This document shows, piece by piece, positions 10,987 through 20,992 of a DNA stretch of 64,000 nt. A program made the position numbers and the translations under genes. Under the pieces are notes generated by a model. The model did not search any database, was not told where the DNA came from, and saw nothing but the letters and a program-made list of their open reading frames with translations. The stretch comes from Pseudomonas mosselii. Lineage in GTDB: Bacteria > Pseudomonadota > Gammaproteobacteria > Pseudomonadales > Pseudomonadaceae. Within the stretch, counting starts at the first letter, position 1, and the number at the start of each line of letters is the position of its first letter. The stretch is from NCBI RefSeq assembly GCF_019823065.1, contig NZ_CP081966.1, positions 5,363,501 to 5,427,500 on the forward strand, in the 5' to 3' direction.

Positions 10987-12708
10987 ATGAACAAATCCTA
11001 CGCATTGCTGCTTGCCCTCGCCCTGCTTCAAGGCTGCCAGAGCCTGGCCCCGAAGACGGACGCCCAGTCGCCCGCCACCGATGCCGGCAAGAGCGCGGAA
11101 AAGCCCGTGGTGTATGGATCGTTCAAGCAAGACACCCTGTACAGCCTGCTGGTGGCTGAGCTGGCCGGCCAGCGCAACCGCTTCGACATCGCCCTGGCCA
11201 ACTACGTCGACCAGGCCGAAAAGACCCAGGACCCGGCCGTCTCCGAGCGTGCCTATCGCATCGCCGAATACCTCGGCGCCGACGAACCGGCCCTGGACTC
11301 CGCGCTAATCTGGGCCCGCAACGATCCGCAGAATCTCGACGCCCAGCGCGCCGCGGCCATCCAGCTGGCCCGCGCCGGACGCTACGACGAATCCATGACC
11401 TACATGGAAAAGGTACTGCAGGGCCAGGGCGACACCCATTTCGACTTCCTCGCCCTGGCGGCGGCCGAGACCGACCAGAACACCCGTGATGGCCTGATGC
11501 AGAGCTTCGACCGCCTGCTGGTGAAATACCCCGACAACGGCCAGCTGGTGTTCGGCAAGGCCCTGCTGCTCAATCAGGACGACAAGCCGCAACAAGCCCT
11601 CGACCTGCTCGAAGCCCACCCGCCGCAGAACGGCGAGATCGCCCCGGTGCTGCTGCGCGCCCGCCTGCTGCAGGCCCTGGACCGTGGCCCAGAGGCCCTG
11701 CCGCTGCTGCGTGGGGCGATCCGCGACAACCCCGAGGACAAGCGCCTGCGCCTGACCTACGCCCGCACCCTGGTCGAGCAGGACCGCATCGACGACGCCA
11801 AGGCCGAGTTCGAGAGCCTGCTGCAGCAGTACCCCGAAGACGACGAGATCCGCTACTCGATGGCCCTGGTATGCCTGGAGACCAAGCACTGGGACGAAGC
11901 CGAGGGTTACCTGCAGGAACTGGTCGAACGTGACGCCAACGTCGACGCCGCCCACCTCAACCTGGGCCGCATCCGCGAAGAACGCAGCCAGCCGGCAGCC
12001 GCCCTGCGCGAATACGCCCTGGTCGGCCCCGGCCCGGACTACCTGCCAGCGCAACTGCGCCAGGCCGATATCCTCATCGCCAACGGTCGCAGCGCCGAAG
12101 CCTCGCGGATACTCGCCGAAGCCCGCGAAGCCCAGCCGGACTACGCCATCCAGCTGTACCTGATCGAAGCCGAAAGCCTGGGCAACAACGGCAAGGAGGC
12201 CCAGGCCGGACAAGTGCTGGAGCAAGCGATCAAGCGCTACCCGGACGACCTCAACCTGCTCTACACCCGCGCCATGCTCGCCGAGAAGCGCAACGACCTG
12301 GCGCAGATGGAGAAAGACCTGCGCGCCATCCTGGCCCGCGAGCCAGAAAACGCCATGGCCCTCAACGCCCTGGGCTACACCCTGGCCGACCGCACCACCC
12401 GCTACAGCGAGGCCAAGGCGCTGATCGACAAGGCGCACCAGCTCACCCCAGACGACCCCGCGGTGCTCGACAGCCTGGGCTGGGTGGCCTATCGCATGGG
12501 CAACCTCGAGGAAGCCGAACGCCAGCTGCGCCTGGCCTTCGAGCGCTTCCCCGACCACGAAGTCGCCGCCCACCTGGGCGAAGTCATCTGGGCCAACGGC
12601 AAGCGCCGCGAAGCCCGCCAAGTCTGGGCCAAGGGCTTCGAAGCCCAGGCCGACAGCCCCATCCTGCGCAAGACCTTGCTGCGCCTGACCGGATCCGAGA
12701 GCCTTTAA
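10987..12708 (+). CDS. TPR-repeat outer-membrane lipoprotein
   Basis: Lipoprotein of 573 residues. Signal peptide and lipobox MNKSYALLLALALLQGC place the lipidated Cys at residue 17. The rest is almost entirely helical TPR repeats, for example ALNALGYTLADRT and AVLDSLGWVAYRMGNLEEAERQL near the C-terminus. It is probably anchored in the periplasm-facing side of the outer membrane as a protein-binding scaffold. The partner is unknown. It lies 3 nt before lolB and is probably co-transcribed, an order conserved in Pseudomonas. Confidence 0.93.
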   Translation: MNKSYALLLALALLQGCQSLAPKTDAQSPATDAGKSAEKPVVYGSFKQDTLYSLLVAELAGQRNRFDIALANYVDQAEKTQDPAVSERAYRIAEYLGADEPALDSALIWARNDPQNLDAQRAAAIQLARAGRYDESMTYMEKVLQGQGDTHFDFLALAAAETDQNTRDGLMQSFDRLLVKYPDNGQLVFGKALLLNQDDKPQQALDLLEAHPPQNGEIAPVLLRARLLQALDRGPEALPLLRGAIRDNPEDKRLRLTYARTLVEQDRIDDAKAEFESLLQQYPEDDEIRYSMALVCLETKHWDEAEGYLQELVERDANVDAAHLNLGRIREERSQPAAALREYALVGPGPDYLPAQLRQADILIANGRSAEASRILAEAREAQPDYAIQLYLIEAESLGNNGKEAQAGQVLEQAIKRYPDDLNLLYTRAMLAEKRNDLAQMEKDLRAILAREPENAMALNALGYTLADRTTRYSEAKALIDKAHQLTPDDPAVLDSLGWVAYRMGNLEEAERQLRLAFERFPDHEVAAHLGEVIWANGKRREARQVWAKGFEAQADSPILRKTLLRLTGSESL

Positions 12709-12711
12709 ACC

Positions 12712-13329
12712 ATGTTCCTGCGTCATTGCATCACCTTCACCCTTATCGCCCTGCTCGCCGGTTGCGCCGGCTTCGGCAGCAAGGAAGCCGTACAGGGCCA
12801 GGGCAACCCGCAGCTGTGGCGCGAGCACAAACAGCAGCTCGGCAGCCTCGACGGCTGGCAGATCAATGGCAAGGTCGGCATCCGCGCCCCGCGCGACTCC
12901 GGCAGCGGCACGCTGTTCTGGCTGCAACGCCAGGACTACTACGACATCCGCCTGGCCGGCCCCTTGGGCCGCGGCGCGGCGCGCCTGACCGGGCGCCCCG
13001 GAGGCGTTGTGCTGGAAGTGGCCAACCAGGGCCGCTACGAGGCCGCCAACCCCGAGGCGCTGCTGGAGGAACAACTGGGCTGGCGCCTGCCGGTATCGCA
13101 CCTGGTCTGGTGGGTACGCGGCCTGCCCGCCCCGGACAGCAAGAGCCAGCTGACTCTCGACGGCGACAGCCGCCTGGCCAGCCTTCACCAGGATGGCTGG
13201 CAGGTCGAGTACCTGAGCTATGTGGAGCAGAACGGCTACTGGCTGCCCGAGCGCCTCAAGCTGCACGGCGAGAACATCGACGTGACCCTGGTGGTCAAGG
13301 ACTGGCAGCCACGCCAGCTGGGGCATTGA
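12712..13329 (+). CDS. lolB: Outer-membrane lipoprotein receptor LolB
   Basis: Receives lipoproteins from LolA in the periplasm and inserts them in the outer membrane. The 205-residue precursor has lipobox LIALLAGC (Cys18) and the LolB core: [22 protein letters not shown], the [21 protein letters not shown] strands and [11 protein letters not shown]. Located between the TPR lipoprotein and ispE (4 nt gap), as in other gammaproteobacteria. Confidence 0.96.
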   Translation: MFLRHCITFTLIALLAGCAGFGSKEAVQGQGNPQLWREHKQQLGSLDGWQINGKVGIRAPRDSGSGTLFWLQRQDYYDIRLAGPLGRGAARLTGRPGGVVLEVANQGRYEAANPEALLEEQLGWRLPVSHLVWWVRGLPAPDSKSQLTLDGDSRLASLHQDGWQVEYLSYVEQNGYWLPERLKLHGENIDVTLVVKDWQPRQLGH

Positions 13330-13333
13330 ACCT

Positions 13334-14194
13334 ATGAACAAGCTGACCCTGCCCGCCCCGGCCAAGCTCAACCTCTGGCTGCACATCACCGGCCGCCGCG
13401 CCGACGGCTACCACGAGCTGGAAACCGTGTTCCAGTTCCTCGAGCACGGCGACGAGCTGAGCTTCGCCCTGCGCGAGGACGGCCAGATCCGCCTGCAGAC
13501 TGAAATGGAAGGAGTGCCCCACGACAGCAACCTGATCGTCCGCGCCGCGCGCCTGCTGCAGGCACAGTCCGGCACGCCGCTCGGCGCTGACATCTGGCTA
13601 CACAAGGTGTTGCCCATGGGCGGCGGCATCGGTGGCGGCAGCTCGGACGCTGCTACCACCCTGCTGGCGCTCGCGCACCTGTGGCAGCTGGACTGGGACG
13701 AAGACCGCCTGGCCAGCCTGGGCCTGTCGCTCGGCGCCGATGTGCCGGTGTTTGTCCGGGGCCACGCGGCCTTCGCCCAGGGTGTTGGCGAGCAACTGAC
13801 CCCGGTCGACCCCGAGGAACCCTGGTATGTCGTGCTGGTGCCGCAAGTGTCTGTCAGCACAGCGGAAATTTTTTCGCATCCGGAGTTGACACGTGATTCC
13901 CTCCCCCTTAAGATGCGCCCCGTTCCCGAGGGAAACAGTCGAAATGACTGCCAACCGGTAGTAGAGCAACGGTATCCTGAAGTTCGCAATGCGCTGATTT
14001 CACTGGGTAAATTCACCGAAGCACGAATGACCGGCACTGGAAGTTGTGTGTTTGGGGCCTTCCCAAGCAAAGCCGAAGCTGATAAAGTTCTGGCCCTTCT
14101 TTCAGAGACCCAAACAGGGTTTGTGGCGAAAGGAAGCAATGTTTCGATGTTGCATCGCAAGCTGCAAGTTCTGATCAAGAAGTCGAGTTCATAA
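13334..14194 (+). CDS. ispE: 4-diphosphocytidyl-2-C-methylerythritol kinase
   Basis: GHMP kinase of the MEP isoprenoid pathway that phosphorylates CDP-methylerythritol. The 286 residues show the N-terminal [24 protein letters not shown] motif and the ATP loop [19 protein letters not shown]. The 3' third (from about 13860) is markedly more AT-rich than the 5' part and holds a near-consensus promoter (13886-13914), so this stretch appears to encode protein and drive the tRNA-Gln/prs unit downstream. Confidence 0.97.
   Translation: MNKLTLPAPAKLNLWLHITGRRADGYHELETVFQFLEHGDELSFALREDGQIRLQTEMEGVPHDSNLIVRAARLLQAQSGTPLGADIWLHKVLPMGGGIGGGSSDAATTLLALAHLWQLDWDEDRLASLGLSLGADVPVFVRGHAAFAQGVGEQLTPVDPEEPWYVVLVPQVSVSTAEIFSHPELTRDSLPLKMRPVPEGNSRNDCQPVVEQRYPEVRNALISLGKFTEARMTGTGSCVFGAFPSKAEADKVLALLSETQTGFVAKGSNVSMLHRKLQVLIKKSSS
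13886..13914 (+). promoter_or_regulatory. Sigma-70 promoter inside ispE
   Basis: TTGACA (13886-13891), a 17-bp spacer and TAAGAT (13909-13914) form a strong -35/-10 pair on the plus strand within the ispE coding sequence, about 295 bp before tRNA-Gln. It would drive tRNA-Gln and prs. A promoter inside the ispE homologue upstream of prs is also known in E. coli, as I recall. Confidence 0.65.
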
Positions 14195-14214
14195 GAATTC
14201 GCAGCAACAGATAC

Positions 14215-14289
14215 AGGGGCGTCGCCAAGCGGTAAGGCAGCAGGTTTTGATCCTGCCATGCGTTGGTTCGAATCCAGCCGCCCCTGCCA
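14215..14289 (+). tRNA. tRNA-Gln (UUG)
   Basis: 75-nt cloverleaf including the encoded CCA. Acceptor arms AGGGGCG (14215-14221) and CGCCCCT (14279-14285) pair fully. The anticodon stem GCAGG/CCTGC holds loop TTTTGAT with anticodon TTG. The T-arm loop TTCGAAT is present. It sits between ispE and prs, with only 45 nt from its 3' end to the prs start, so it is probably processed from a prs precursor transcript. Confidence 0.97.
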
Positions 14290-14334
14290 TTTCTTATACT
14301 CATCCAGGTTACCCTCAGCCTTCAGGTACTGCGC

Positions 14335-15276
14335 GTGTCCAAGATGATGGTCTTCACGGGGAATGCCAACCCCGATCTGGCTCGGCGTGTTGTACGTCAG
14401 CTGCATATTCCACTGGGTGATGTTTCTGTCGGTAAATTCTCCGATGGCGAAATCAGTGCTGAAATCAATGAAAATGTCCGCGGTAAAGACGTCTTCATCA
14501 TTCAGCCCACCTGTGCTCCAACCAACGACAATCTGATGGAACTGGTCGTGATGGCAGATGCCTTCCGCCGCTCCTCAGCGTCGCGAATCACCGCCGTGAT
14601 TCCCTACTTCGGATACGCCCGCCAGGACCGCCGTCCGCGTTCGGCACGTGTAGCCATCAGCGCCAAAGTCGTCGCTGACATGCTCACTGTCGTGGGTATC
14701 GACCGTGTACTCACCGTCGACCTGCACGCTGACCAGATCCAGGGTTTCTTCGATATCCCCGTCGACAACATCTACGGCTCGCCCGTACTGGTCGACGACA
14801 TCGAAGACCAGCGTTTCGAGAACCTGATGATCGTTTCCCCGGACATCGGTGGTGTGGTGCGTGCTCGCGCCGTCGCCAAGTCCCTGGGTGTCGATCTCGG
14901 GATCATCGACAAGCGCCGCGAAAAGGCTAACCACTCCGAGGTGATGCACATCATCGGCGACGTCGAAGGACGCACGTGCATCCTGGTAGACGACATGGTC
15001 GACACCGCCGGCACCCTGTGCCATGCGGCCAAGGCCCTGAAAGAACACGGTGCCGCCAAGGTCTACGCCTACTGCACGCACCCTGTCCTGTCGGGCCGCG
15101 CGATCGAGAACATCGAGAAGTCGGTACTGGACGAGCTGGTGGTGACCAACACCGTGCCGCTGTCCGCCGCTGCTCAAGCCTGTGACCGTATCCGCCAGCT
15201 GGATATCGCACCGGTTGTTGCTGAAGCGGTACGCCGCATCAGCAACGAAGAATCGATCAGCGCGATGTTCCGCTAA
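14335..15276 (+). CDS. prs: Ribose-phosphate pyrophosphokinase
   Basis: Makes PRPP from ribose 5-phosphate and ATP for nucleotide, His and Trp synthesis. From the GTG at 14335 the product is 313 residues starting (V/M)[18 protein letters not shown], the usual Pseudomonas start and length; longer in-frame readings run into the tRNA. The PRPP loop [13 protein letters not shown], the ATP-site [10 protein letters not shown] region and the metal-binding histidine in [12 protein letters not shown] are all present. A strong terminator follows at 15301. Confidence 0.97.
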   Translation: MSKMMVFTGNANPDLARRVVRQLHIPLGDVSVGKFSDGEISAEINENVRGKDVFIIQPTCAPTNDNLMELVVMADAFRRSSASRITAVIPYFGYARQDRRPRSARVAISAKVVADMLTVVGIDRVLTVDLHADQIQGFFDIPVDNIYGSPVLVDDIEDQRFENLMIVSPDIGGVVRARAVAKSLGVDLGIIDKRREKANHSEVMHIIGDVEGRTCILVDDMVDTAGTLCHAAKALKEHGAAKVYAYCTHPVLSGRAIENIEKSVLDELVVTNTVPLSAAAQACDRIRQLDIAPVVAEAVRRISNEESISAMFR

Positions 15277-15300
15277 GCGGATCACTCGCTGACGAAAAGC

Positions 15301-15339
15301 GCCCCGCCCCAACACTGGTTGTTGGGGCGGGGCTTTTTT
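15301..15339 (+). terminator. Rho-independent terminator after prs
   Basis: A perfect 14-bp stem GCCCCGCCCCAACA / TGTTGGGGCGGGGC with a 5-nt loop, followed by six T residues. It separates prs from rplY. Confidence 0.95.
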
Positions 15340-15399
15340 GCCATCCCCGTCTGGCGCTGGTCGCAAACGCCTTTCGGGAGGCTAATTTGGAGAAACAAA

Positions 15400-15996
15400 A
15401 TGACTGACTTCATCCTGAACGCCCAAGCGCGTACTGACCTGGGGAAAGGTGCGAGCCGCCGCCTGCGTCACTCCGCCAGCATCCCTGCCGTTGTCTACGG
15501 TGGCAATAAAGAAGCCCAATCCCTGACCATCGTGGCCAAGGAAATTGCCAAGCTGTTCGAAAACGAAGCTGCCTTCAGCCACGTGATCGAACTGAACGTC
15601 GACGGCGCCAAGCAGAACGTCGTGGTCAAGGCCATGCAGCGTCACCCGGCCAAAGGCTTCATCATGCACGCCGACTTCGTTCGCGTCGTTGCTGGCCAGA
15701 AGCTGACCGCCAAGGTTCCAGTTCACTTCGTCGGTGAAGAAGCCCCGATCAAGAAAGGCGGCGAGATCTCGCACGTCGTTTCCGAGATCGAAGTGTCCTG
15801 CGAAGCCAAGGATCTGCCTGAGTTCATCGAAGTCGACCTGTCCAAGGCCGAAGTCGGCACCATCATCCACCTGTCGGACCTGAAAGCTCCGAAAGGCGTA
15901 GAGTTCGTTGCTCTGGCCCACGGTGATGACAAAGCTGTTGCCAACGTCCACGCCCCGCGCGTTGCCGCTGAAGCTGCTGAAGGCGCTGCCGAGTAA
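15400..15996 (+). CDS. rplY: 50S ribosomal protein L25, Ctc form
   Basis: Binds 5S rRNA in the large subunit. This is the long (198-residue) L25/general-stress Ctc form: N-terminal L25 domain ([23 protein letters not shown], 1-95) followed by the C-terminal TL5-like beta domain (about 100-185) and an Ala/Glu-rich tail. ATG 15400 follows TTTGGAGAAAC, a good ribosome-binding site. Starts after the prs terminator and precedes pth by 79 nt. Confidence 0.96.
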   Translation: MTDFILNAQARTDLGKGASRRLRHSASIPAVVYGGNKEAQSLTIVAKEIAKLFENEAAFSHVIELNVDGAKQNVVVKAMQRHPAKGFIMHADFVRVVAGQKLTAKVPVHFVGEEAPIKKGGEISHVVSEIEVSCEAKDLPEFIEVDLSKAEVGTIIHLSDLKAPKGVEFVALAHGDDKAVANVHAPRVAAEAAEGAAE

Positions 15997-16075
15997 TCCA
16001 CTCGCACGCCGGCGTTGATCGGGTTACAGTGCCGCGCGCACCGTAACCCACCAACTCCAAGGAAGAGCCCCTGAC

Positions 16076-16660
16076 GTGACCGCCATCCAGTTGATCGTCG
16101 GCCTGGGTAACCCCGGCCCCGAATACGAACAGACCCGGCATAACGCAGGGGCTCTTTTCGTTGAACGCCTCGCCAGCGCCCAGCGCGTTTCGCTGTCCGC
16201 TGACAAAAAGTATTTCGGCCTGACGGCTAAGTTCAGCCATCAGGGCAACGATGTTCGCCTGTTGATCCCCACCACCTACATGAACCGTAGCGGCCAGTCC
16301 GTGGCGGCTCTGGCCAATTTCTTCCGCATCAAGCCGGAAGCGATCCTGGTGGCCCACGACGAACTCGACCTGCCTCCCGGCGTCGCCAAGCTCAAGAGAG
16401 GCGGCGGCCACGGTGGGCACAACGGCCTGCGCGACATCATCGCGCAGCTCGGCAACCAGAACGACTTCCACCGCCTGCGGCTCGGCATCGGCCACCCGGG
16501 CGACGCCAAACTGGTCTCCAACTTCGTCCTGGGCCGGGCGCCACGCGCCGAGCAGGAGAAGCTCGACGCCAGCATCGATTTTGCCCTCGGCGTGATGCCC
16601 GACGTGCTGGCCGGCGACTTCGCCAAGGCCATGCGCGAACTGCACAGCCAGAAGGCCTGA
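16076..16660 (+). CDS. pth: Peptidyl-tRNA hydrolase
   Basis: Recycles tRNA by cleaving peptidyl-tRNA released during translation. The 194 residues include [20 protein letters not shown] with catalytic H22, the PTTYMNRSG substrate motif, and [11 protein letters not shown] and [15 protein letters not shown]. The start is GTG (16076), preceded by AAGGAAGAG. Its neighbours rplY and ychF are the usual pseudomonad ones. Confidence 0.97.
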   Translation: MTAIQLIVGLGNPGPEYEQTRHNAGALFVERLASAQRVSLSADKKYFGLTAKFSHQGNDVRLLIPTTYMNRSGQSVAALANFFRIKPEAILVAHDELDLPPGVAKLKRGGGHGGHNGLRDIIAQLGNQNDFHRLRLGIGHPGDAKLVSNFVLGRAPRAEQEKLDASIDFALGVMPDVLAGDFAKAMRELHSQKA

Positions 16661-16683
16661 CACTTTACGAAAGGGGAATTCCC

Positions 16684-17784
16684 ATGGGTTTCAATTGCGG
16701 CATCGTCGGCCTGCCCAACGTCGGCAAGTCCACCCTGTTCAACGCCCTGACCAAGTCCGGCATCGCGGCGGAGAACTTCCCCTTCTGCACCATCGAGCCG
16801 AACAGCGGCATCGTGCCGATGCCCGACGCGCGCCTCAACGCGCTGGCCGAGATCGTCAAGCCGAACCGCATCCTGCCGACCACCATGGAGTTCGTCGACA
16901 TCGCCGGCCTGGTCGCCGGTGCCTCCAAGGGTGAAGGCCTGGGCAACAAGTTCCTCGCCAACATCCGCGAGACCGACGCTATCGCCCACGTGGTGCGCTG
17001 CTTCGAAGACGAGAACGTGATCCACGTCTCCAACAGCGTCGACCCCAAGCGCGACATCGAGATCATCGACCTCGAACTGATCTTCGCCGACCTCGACAGC
17101 TGCGAGAAGCAACTGCAGAAGGTCGCCCGCAACGCCAAGGGCGGCGACAAGGAAGCTCTGGCTCAGAAGGCCATCCTCGAGCAGCTCATCCCCCACTTCA
17201 CCGAAGGCAAGCCTGCGCGCAGCCTGATGAAGAACATGAGCGCCGAAGACAAGGCGGTGATCCGCGGCTTCCACCTGCTGACCAGCAAGCCGGTCATGTA
17301 CATCGCCAACGTCGCCGAAGACGGCTTCGACAACAACCCGCACCTGGATGTGGTCAAGGCCATTGCCGAGGAAGAAGGCGCGGTGGTGGTGCCGGTGTGC
17401 AACAAGATCGAAGCCGAGATCGCCGAGCTGGACGACGGTGAAGAGAAAGACATGTTCCTCGAGGCCCTGGGCCTGGAAGAGCCTGGCCTGAACCGCGTGA
17501 TCCGCGCCGGTTACGAGTTGCTCAACCTGCAGACCTACTTCACCGCAGGCGTGCAGGAAGTGCGTGCCTGGACCGTACGCGTGGGCGCTACCGCCCCACA
17601 GGCGGCCGGCGTGATCCACACCGACTTCGAGAAAGGCTTCATCCGTGCCGAAGTGGTGGCCTACGACGACTTCATCCAGTTCAAGGGTGAGGGCGGCGCC
17701 AAGGAAGCCGGCAAATGGCGCCTTGAAGGCAAGGACTACATCGTCAAGGACGGTGACGTGATGCACTTCCGCTTCAACGTCTGA
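16684..17784 (+). CDS. ychF: Redox-regulated ATPase YchF
   Basis: Obg-family P-loop protein that prefers ATP and associates with ribosomes. The 366 residues have the P-loop [14 protein letters not shown] (8-21), switch region [26 protein letters not shown] (G3) and a C-terminal TGS domain (about 280-365). ATG follows AAAGGGGAATTCCC. A terminator lies 16 nt after the stop. Confidence 0.97.
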   Translation: MGFNCGIVGLPNVGKSTLFNALTKSGIAAENFPFCTIEPNSGIVPMPDARLNALAEIVKPNRILPTTMEFVDIAGLVAGASKGEGLGNKFLANIRETDAIAHVVRCFEDENVIHVSNSVDPKRDIEIIDLELIFADLDSCEKQLQKVARNAKGGDKEALAQKAILEQLIPHFTEGKPARSLMKNMSAEDKAVIRGFHLLTSKPVMYIANVAEDGFDNNPHLDVVKAIAEEEGAVVVPVCNKIEAEIAELDDGEEKDMFLEALGLEEPGLNRVIRAGYELLNLQTYFTAGVQEVRAWTVRVGATAPQAAGVIHTDFEKGFIRAEVVAYDDFIQFKGEGGAKEAGKWRLEGKDYIVKDGDVMHFRFNV

Positions 17785-17800
17785 TGCACCGCTCCTGAAA

Positions 17801-17824
17801 AAACCCGCTTCGGCGGGTTTTTTT
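17801..17824 (+). terminator. Terminator after ychF
   Basis: AAACCCGC-TTCG-GCGGGTTT hairpin with a stable UUCG-type loop and a run of T residues. Ends the rplY-pth-ychF unit. Confidence 0.93.
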
Positions 17825-17938
17825 CGCCTGCTGGGCGGAAAAGTTGAGTGTCCTCACGACTGACTGCCAGCAGACTTGGATTTAACCCACCGCGCAAGCA
17901 GCCCAGGCTGGACGCTTTTCCGTGAACAGGCCTACTCC

Positions 17939-18235
17939 ATGACGCAGCAGACCCAACGCCCCAAGGCAGTCCCCACCGTGCAGGTGAATACCGACGAAGT
18001 GATCGTCACCGAATGGCGCTTCGCCCCCGGCGCCGAGACCGGCCAGCATCGCCACGGCCTCGATTACGTGGTGGTACCGATGACCGACGGCACCTTGTTG
18101 CTGGAAACCCCGGAGGGTGACAAACACGCCCCCCTGGTGGCAGGCCAGAGCTACTTCCGCAAAGCCGGCGTGGAACACAACGTGGTCAATGCCAGCGATC
18201 ACGAGATCGTGTTCATCGAGACCGAGTTGAAATAA
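17939..18235 (+). CDS. Small cupin protein
   Basis: Single-domain cupin of 98 residues. The metal-binding motif G-(X)-H-X-H is in GAETGQHRHGLDYVVVP, with a second half KAGVEHNVVNAS supplying the third histidine. Small cupins of this kind act as metal-binding enzymes or sensors; the substrate cannot be predicted. The ATG at 17939 is chosen because the family begins shortly before the cupin strand; upstream in-frame codons run into the promoter region. It precedes an MFS gene by 147 nt. Confidence 0.85.
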   Translation: MTQQTQRPKAVPTVQVNTDEVIVTEWRFAPGAETGQHRHGLDYVVVPMTDGTLLLETPEGDKHAPLVAGQSYFRKAGVEHNVVNASDHEIVFIETELK

Positions 18236-18382
18236 CATGGCCTCACGCAGGCCGCTCCTACACCTGCGTGAACCGGGATAACCGAAGCACTGCCTCGAAA
18301 CCCGATGGACCTGACCACTGCCGGTCAACCGTCGGGACAAATGGGTCCGGACCTTGGCCGGCCCGTTTATCGGAGGCAACAC

Positions 18383-19543
18383 ATGAGCCCGCGTATCTGG
18401 CTGCTGGCCCTGGCGACATTCGCCACGGGCATGGCGGAAAACATCACGGTCGGCATCCTGCCGGCCCTGGCCGATGGCCTGGACGTTCCGCTCGGCGTGG
18501 CCGGGCAACTGACCACCGTCTTCTCCCTGAGCTTCGCCCTCGTCGCGCCCTTCTCTCCCCTGCTCACCACACGCTTGCCGTTGCGTGGCCTGCTGTGCGC
18601 CACGTTGGCTTTGTTCGCCCTGTGCAACCTGCTCGCGGCCTGGGCGCCCGGTTACACCGCGCTGTTGATCGCCCGTATCGGCATGGCCACAACCAGCGCG
18701 CTGACCTGCCTGACGTGCACACTGATGGCCACGCGCATGGCGCCCGAAGCCCTGCGCGGGCGCGCCATCGGGGTGATCTTCATGGGTATCTGCAGCTCGC
18801 TGATACTGGGTGTGCCGGCCGGCATGCTGCTGTGCGACGCCCTGGGCTGGCGCGGCGTGTTCCTCGGCCTTAGTGCCTTGACGGTAGCGGTGCTGCTGAT
18901 GGCCTGGCGCGGGCTGCCGACGCTGCAGAGCACCGAACGCATCGCCCTGGCCAGCTACGTGCGCCACCTGCGCGATAGCCGCCTCACGGCCGCGCAGGGG
19001 GTATCGCTGTTGATGATCGCCGGGCACTTCACTGTGTTCGCCTACCTCGCGCCTTACGCCCAGCAGGTCGCCCATGTACCGCCGCAATGGCTGGCAGCGG
19101 TGTTCGCGGCATTCGGCATTGCCGGTGTCTCGGGCGGCTATGTCGGTGGCTGGATGGCCGATCGGTTGGGTGTGGCCAAGGCAATCCTGCTGGCGCCTCT
19201 GTTGTACCTCGCCAGCCTGCTGATGCTACCGCTTAGCGCGGGCACGCCGTGGCTGTTCCTGCCGGCGATGATGCTCTGGGGCGGGCTGAGCTGGACCACC
19301 TCGCCAGTGGTGCAGAGCTACCTGGCCAGGCGCGGCGAGGATACCTTCCCGGCGGGCATGAGCCTGAACATGTCGGCCATGCACCTAGGCGTCGGATTGG
19401 GCTCGGCCATCGGTGGCGTGGTGATCACAGGCTCGGCACTGGAAGCCACGCCTTGGGCCGGGGCATTATTGACCGCTCTGGCAGCGGGGTTGGCGATCTG
19501 GTCCGCGACACCTGCGAATGGCATATTGAAACTGGCGCGGTAA
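18383..19543 (+). CDS. MFS transporter, DHA1 family
   Basis: Twelve-helix exporter of 386 residues. The N-terminus MSPRIWLLALATFATGMAEN and the loop-2/3 region FSPLLTTRLPLRG match the AraJ/YdhP-like DHA1 group of drug or sugar efflux pumps. ATG 18383 follows CGGAGG with correct spacing. The substrate is not determinable. Its stop is 24 nt from the convergent hydrolase stop. Confidence 0.88.
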   Translation: MSPRIWLLALATFATGMAENITVGILPALADGLDVPLGVAGQLTTVFSLSFALVAPFSPLLTTRLPLRGLLCATLALFALCNLLAAWAPGYTALLIARIGMATTSALTCLTCTLMATRMAPEALRGRAIGVIFMGICSSLILGVPAGMLLCDALGWRGVFLGLSALTVAVLLMAWRGLPTLQSTERIALASYVRHLRDSRLTAAQGVSLLMIAGHFTVFAYLAPYAQQVAHVPPQWLAAVFAAFGIAGVSGGYVGGWMADRLGVAKAILLAPLLYLASLLMLPLSAGTPWLFLPAMMLWGGLSWTTSPVVQSYLARRGEDTFPAGMSLNMSAMHLGVGLGSAIGGVVITGSALEATPWAGALLTALAAGLAIWSATPANGILKLAR

Positions 19544-19567
19544 TCGCTCACCGCACCAGTGAAAGCG

Positions 19568-20188
19568 CTACTTGGCCAACTTGCTGTAGCTGGTCATCAG
19601 GTTGCGATAATCGGGGATGTGGTTGGAGAACAGCGTGCCCAGCCCCTCGATGTCATTGCGCCAATCGCGGTGCAGCTCGCATGCCACGCCGAACCAGGTC
19701 ATCAGTTGCGCGCCCGCGGCCTCCATGCGCCGCCAGGCCGAGTCGCGGGTCAACTCGTTGAAGGTGCCGGAGGCGTCGGTGACGACGAATACATCGAAAC
19801 CCTCCTCCAGCGCCGACAGCGCCGGGAAGGCCACGCAAACCTCGGTGACCACCCCGGCGATGATCAGTTGCTTCTTGCCGGTGGCCTTCACCGCCTTGAC
19901 GAAGTCTTCGTTGTCCCAGGCATTGATGTTGCCGGGGCGGGCAATGTAGGGCGCGTCGGGGAATTGCTCCTTGAGCTCGGGCACCAGAGGGCCGTTGGGG
20001 CCGGTTTCGAAACTGGTGGTGAGGATGGTGGGCAGCTTGAAATACCTGGCGAGGTCGGAAAGCGCCAGCACGTTGTTCTTGAAGCGGTCGGGGTCGATAT
20101 CGCGCACCAGCGACAGCAGGCCGGTCTGGTGGTCGACCAGCAGTACTGCGGCGTTGTTCTTGTCCAGGCGGTTGTAGTGGAAAGCCAT
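19568..20188 (-). CDS. Isochorismatase-like hydrolase (YcaC type)
   Basis: Cysteine hydrolase of 206 residues with the isochorismatase fold. Catalytic Asp D19 in AVLLVDHQTG and nucleophile C118 in GVVTEVCVAFPA are present, along with the conserved cis-peptide region before them. It resembles YcaC, an octameric hydrolase of unknown physiological substrate. The ATG at 20188 (MAFHYNRLDKNN) follows AAGGAG and is preferred over a longer reading that starts in the REP region. Confidence 0.88.
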   Translation of the reverse strand: MAFHYNRLDKNNAAVLLVDHQTGLLSLVRDIDPDRFKNNVLALSDLARYFKLPTILTTSFETGPNGPLVPELKEQFPDAPYIARPGNINAWDNEDFVKAVKATGKKQLIIAGVVTEVCVAFPALSALEEGFDVFVVTDASGTFNELTRDSAWRRMEAAGAQLMTWFGVACELHRDWRNDIEGLGTLFSNHIPDYRNLMTSYSKLAK

Positions 20189-20515
20189 GGCTGAACTCCT
20201 TGCTTCAAAGGTAGGGAGTTTCAGCGTAGGCAAACATGGCGTGCAGGGCCGACCGTCAGTCGCTTGAACTTCATTGAACCAAACGTGTTCCGTGGAGCTG
20301 GCTGTAGGAGCGGCTTCAGCCGCGATCATCCGCGAAACGGATGCCAGGCTCCGTGGTGTCCGCATCGCGGCTGAAGCCGCTCCTACGGAGGGTTCTCGCC
20401 AGCCATTGGTTCACGATTTCCTGAACTGATTATTTGCCCACAGCGATTTTTCCCACCGCCCACCGCCACCAGAATCGCTTCACCAACAATCACAATAAAC
20501 CGTGAGGCCACTCCC
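20189..20515. other. Divergent intergenic region with REP pair
   Basis: 327 bp between the YcaC-like hydrolase and the SnoaL-type gene. It should carry both promoters and contains one perfect REP inverted pair (20304-20386). No gene is seen. Confidence 0.6.
20304..20386. repeat. REP doublet, GTAGGAGCGGCTTC type
   Basis: Two perfect 23-bp inverted arms, starting GTAGGAGCGGCTTCAGCC at 20304 and complementary at 20364-20386, with a 37-nt loop. It is a different sequence class from the GCGGGGCAAGCCCGC doublets at 27.9 and 52-56 kb. Confidence 0.9.
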
Positions 20516-20905
20516 GTGGACCAGACACTCCAGGTACGGCAGGCCGCCGCCGACCTCGTCGCCGCCTTCGCCAGCAACGATACCGCCCGCTACTTCGCCT
20601 GCTTCAGCGAAGATGCCACCTTTCTCTTCCACACCGTGCCGCAACCGCTGCTGTCACGCCGCGCCTATGAAGATCTCTGGGCCAGCTGGCAGGCGGACGG
20701 ATTCGTCGTGCTCGGTTGCGAGTCGAGCAACGCGCAGGTGAGCCTGCAGGGCGACGTGGCGGTCTTCATGCACGATGTGGCTACGCGCCTGCGCGTCGCC
20801 GGCGAAACCTTAGACCTGAACGAGCGCGAGACCATCGTCTTTCGGCTGCACGGCGAACGCTGGCTGGCCTGTCACGAACACTTGTCGGTCATCTCGCCGG
20901 CCTGA
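20516..20905 (+). CDS. SnoaL-like / DUF4440 family protein
   Basis: Compact NTF2-fold protein of 129 residues starting at GTG (20516). Its pattern (AAADLVAAFASNDTARYFACFSEDATFLFH, then a beta-rich half ending RWLACHEHLSV) matches the SnoaL/DUF4440 superfamily of small ligand-binding proteins or enzymes. It comes 87 nt before a purine-cytosine-type permease and probably shares its transcript. No catalytic assignment is possible. Confidence 0.8.
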   Translation: MDQTLQVRQAAADLVAAFASNDTARYFACFSEDATFLFHTVPQPLLSRRAYEDLWASWQADGFVVLGCESSNAQVSLQGDVAVFMHDVATRLRVAGETLDLNERETIVFRLHGERWLACHEHLSVISPA

Positions 20906-20992
20906 TTCCCTTTCAAGCGGCCCTGCCGCACTGCCATCGCACCCACAACAAGGCCGCCCGACGGCCGACAACATTCGCGCTGGAGCATCACC

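Noticed and set aside
11305..13389. Long open frame on the minus strand opposite the TPR lipoprotein and lolB genes
   Set aside because: It is the mirror of high-GC, codon-biased genes on the other strand; composition and lack of family signal show it is a shadow.
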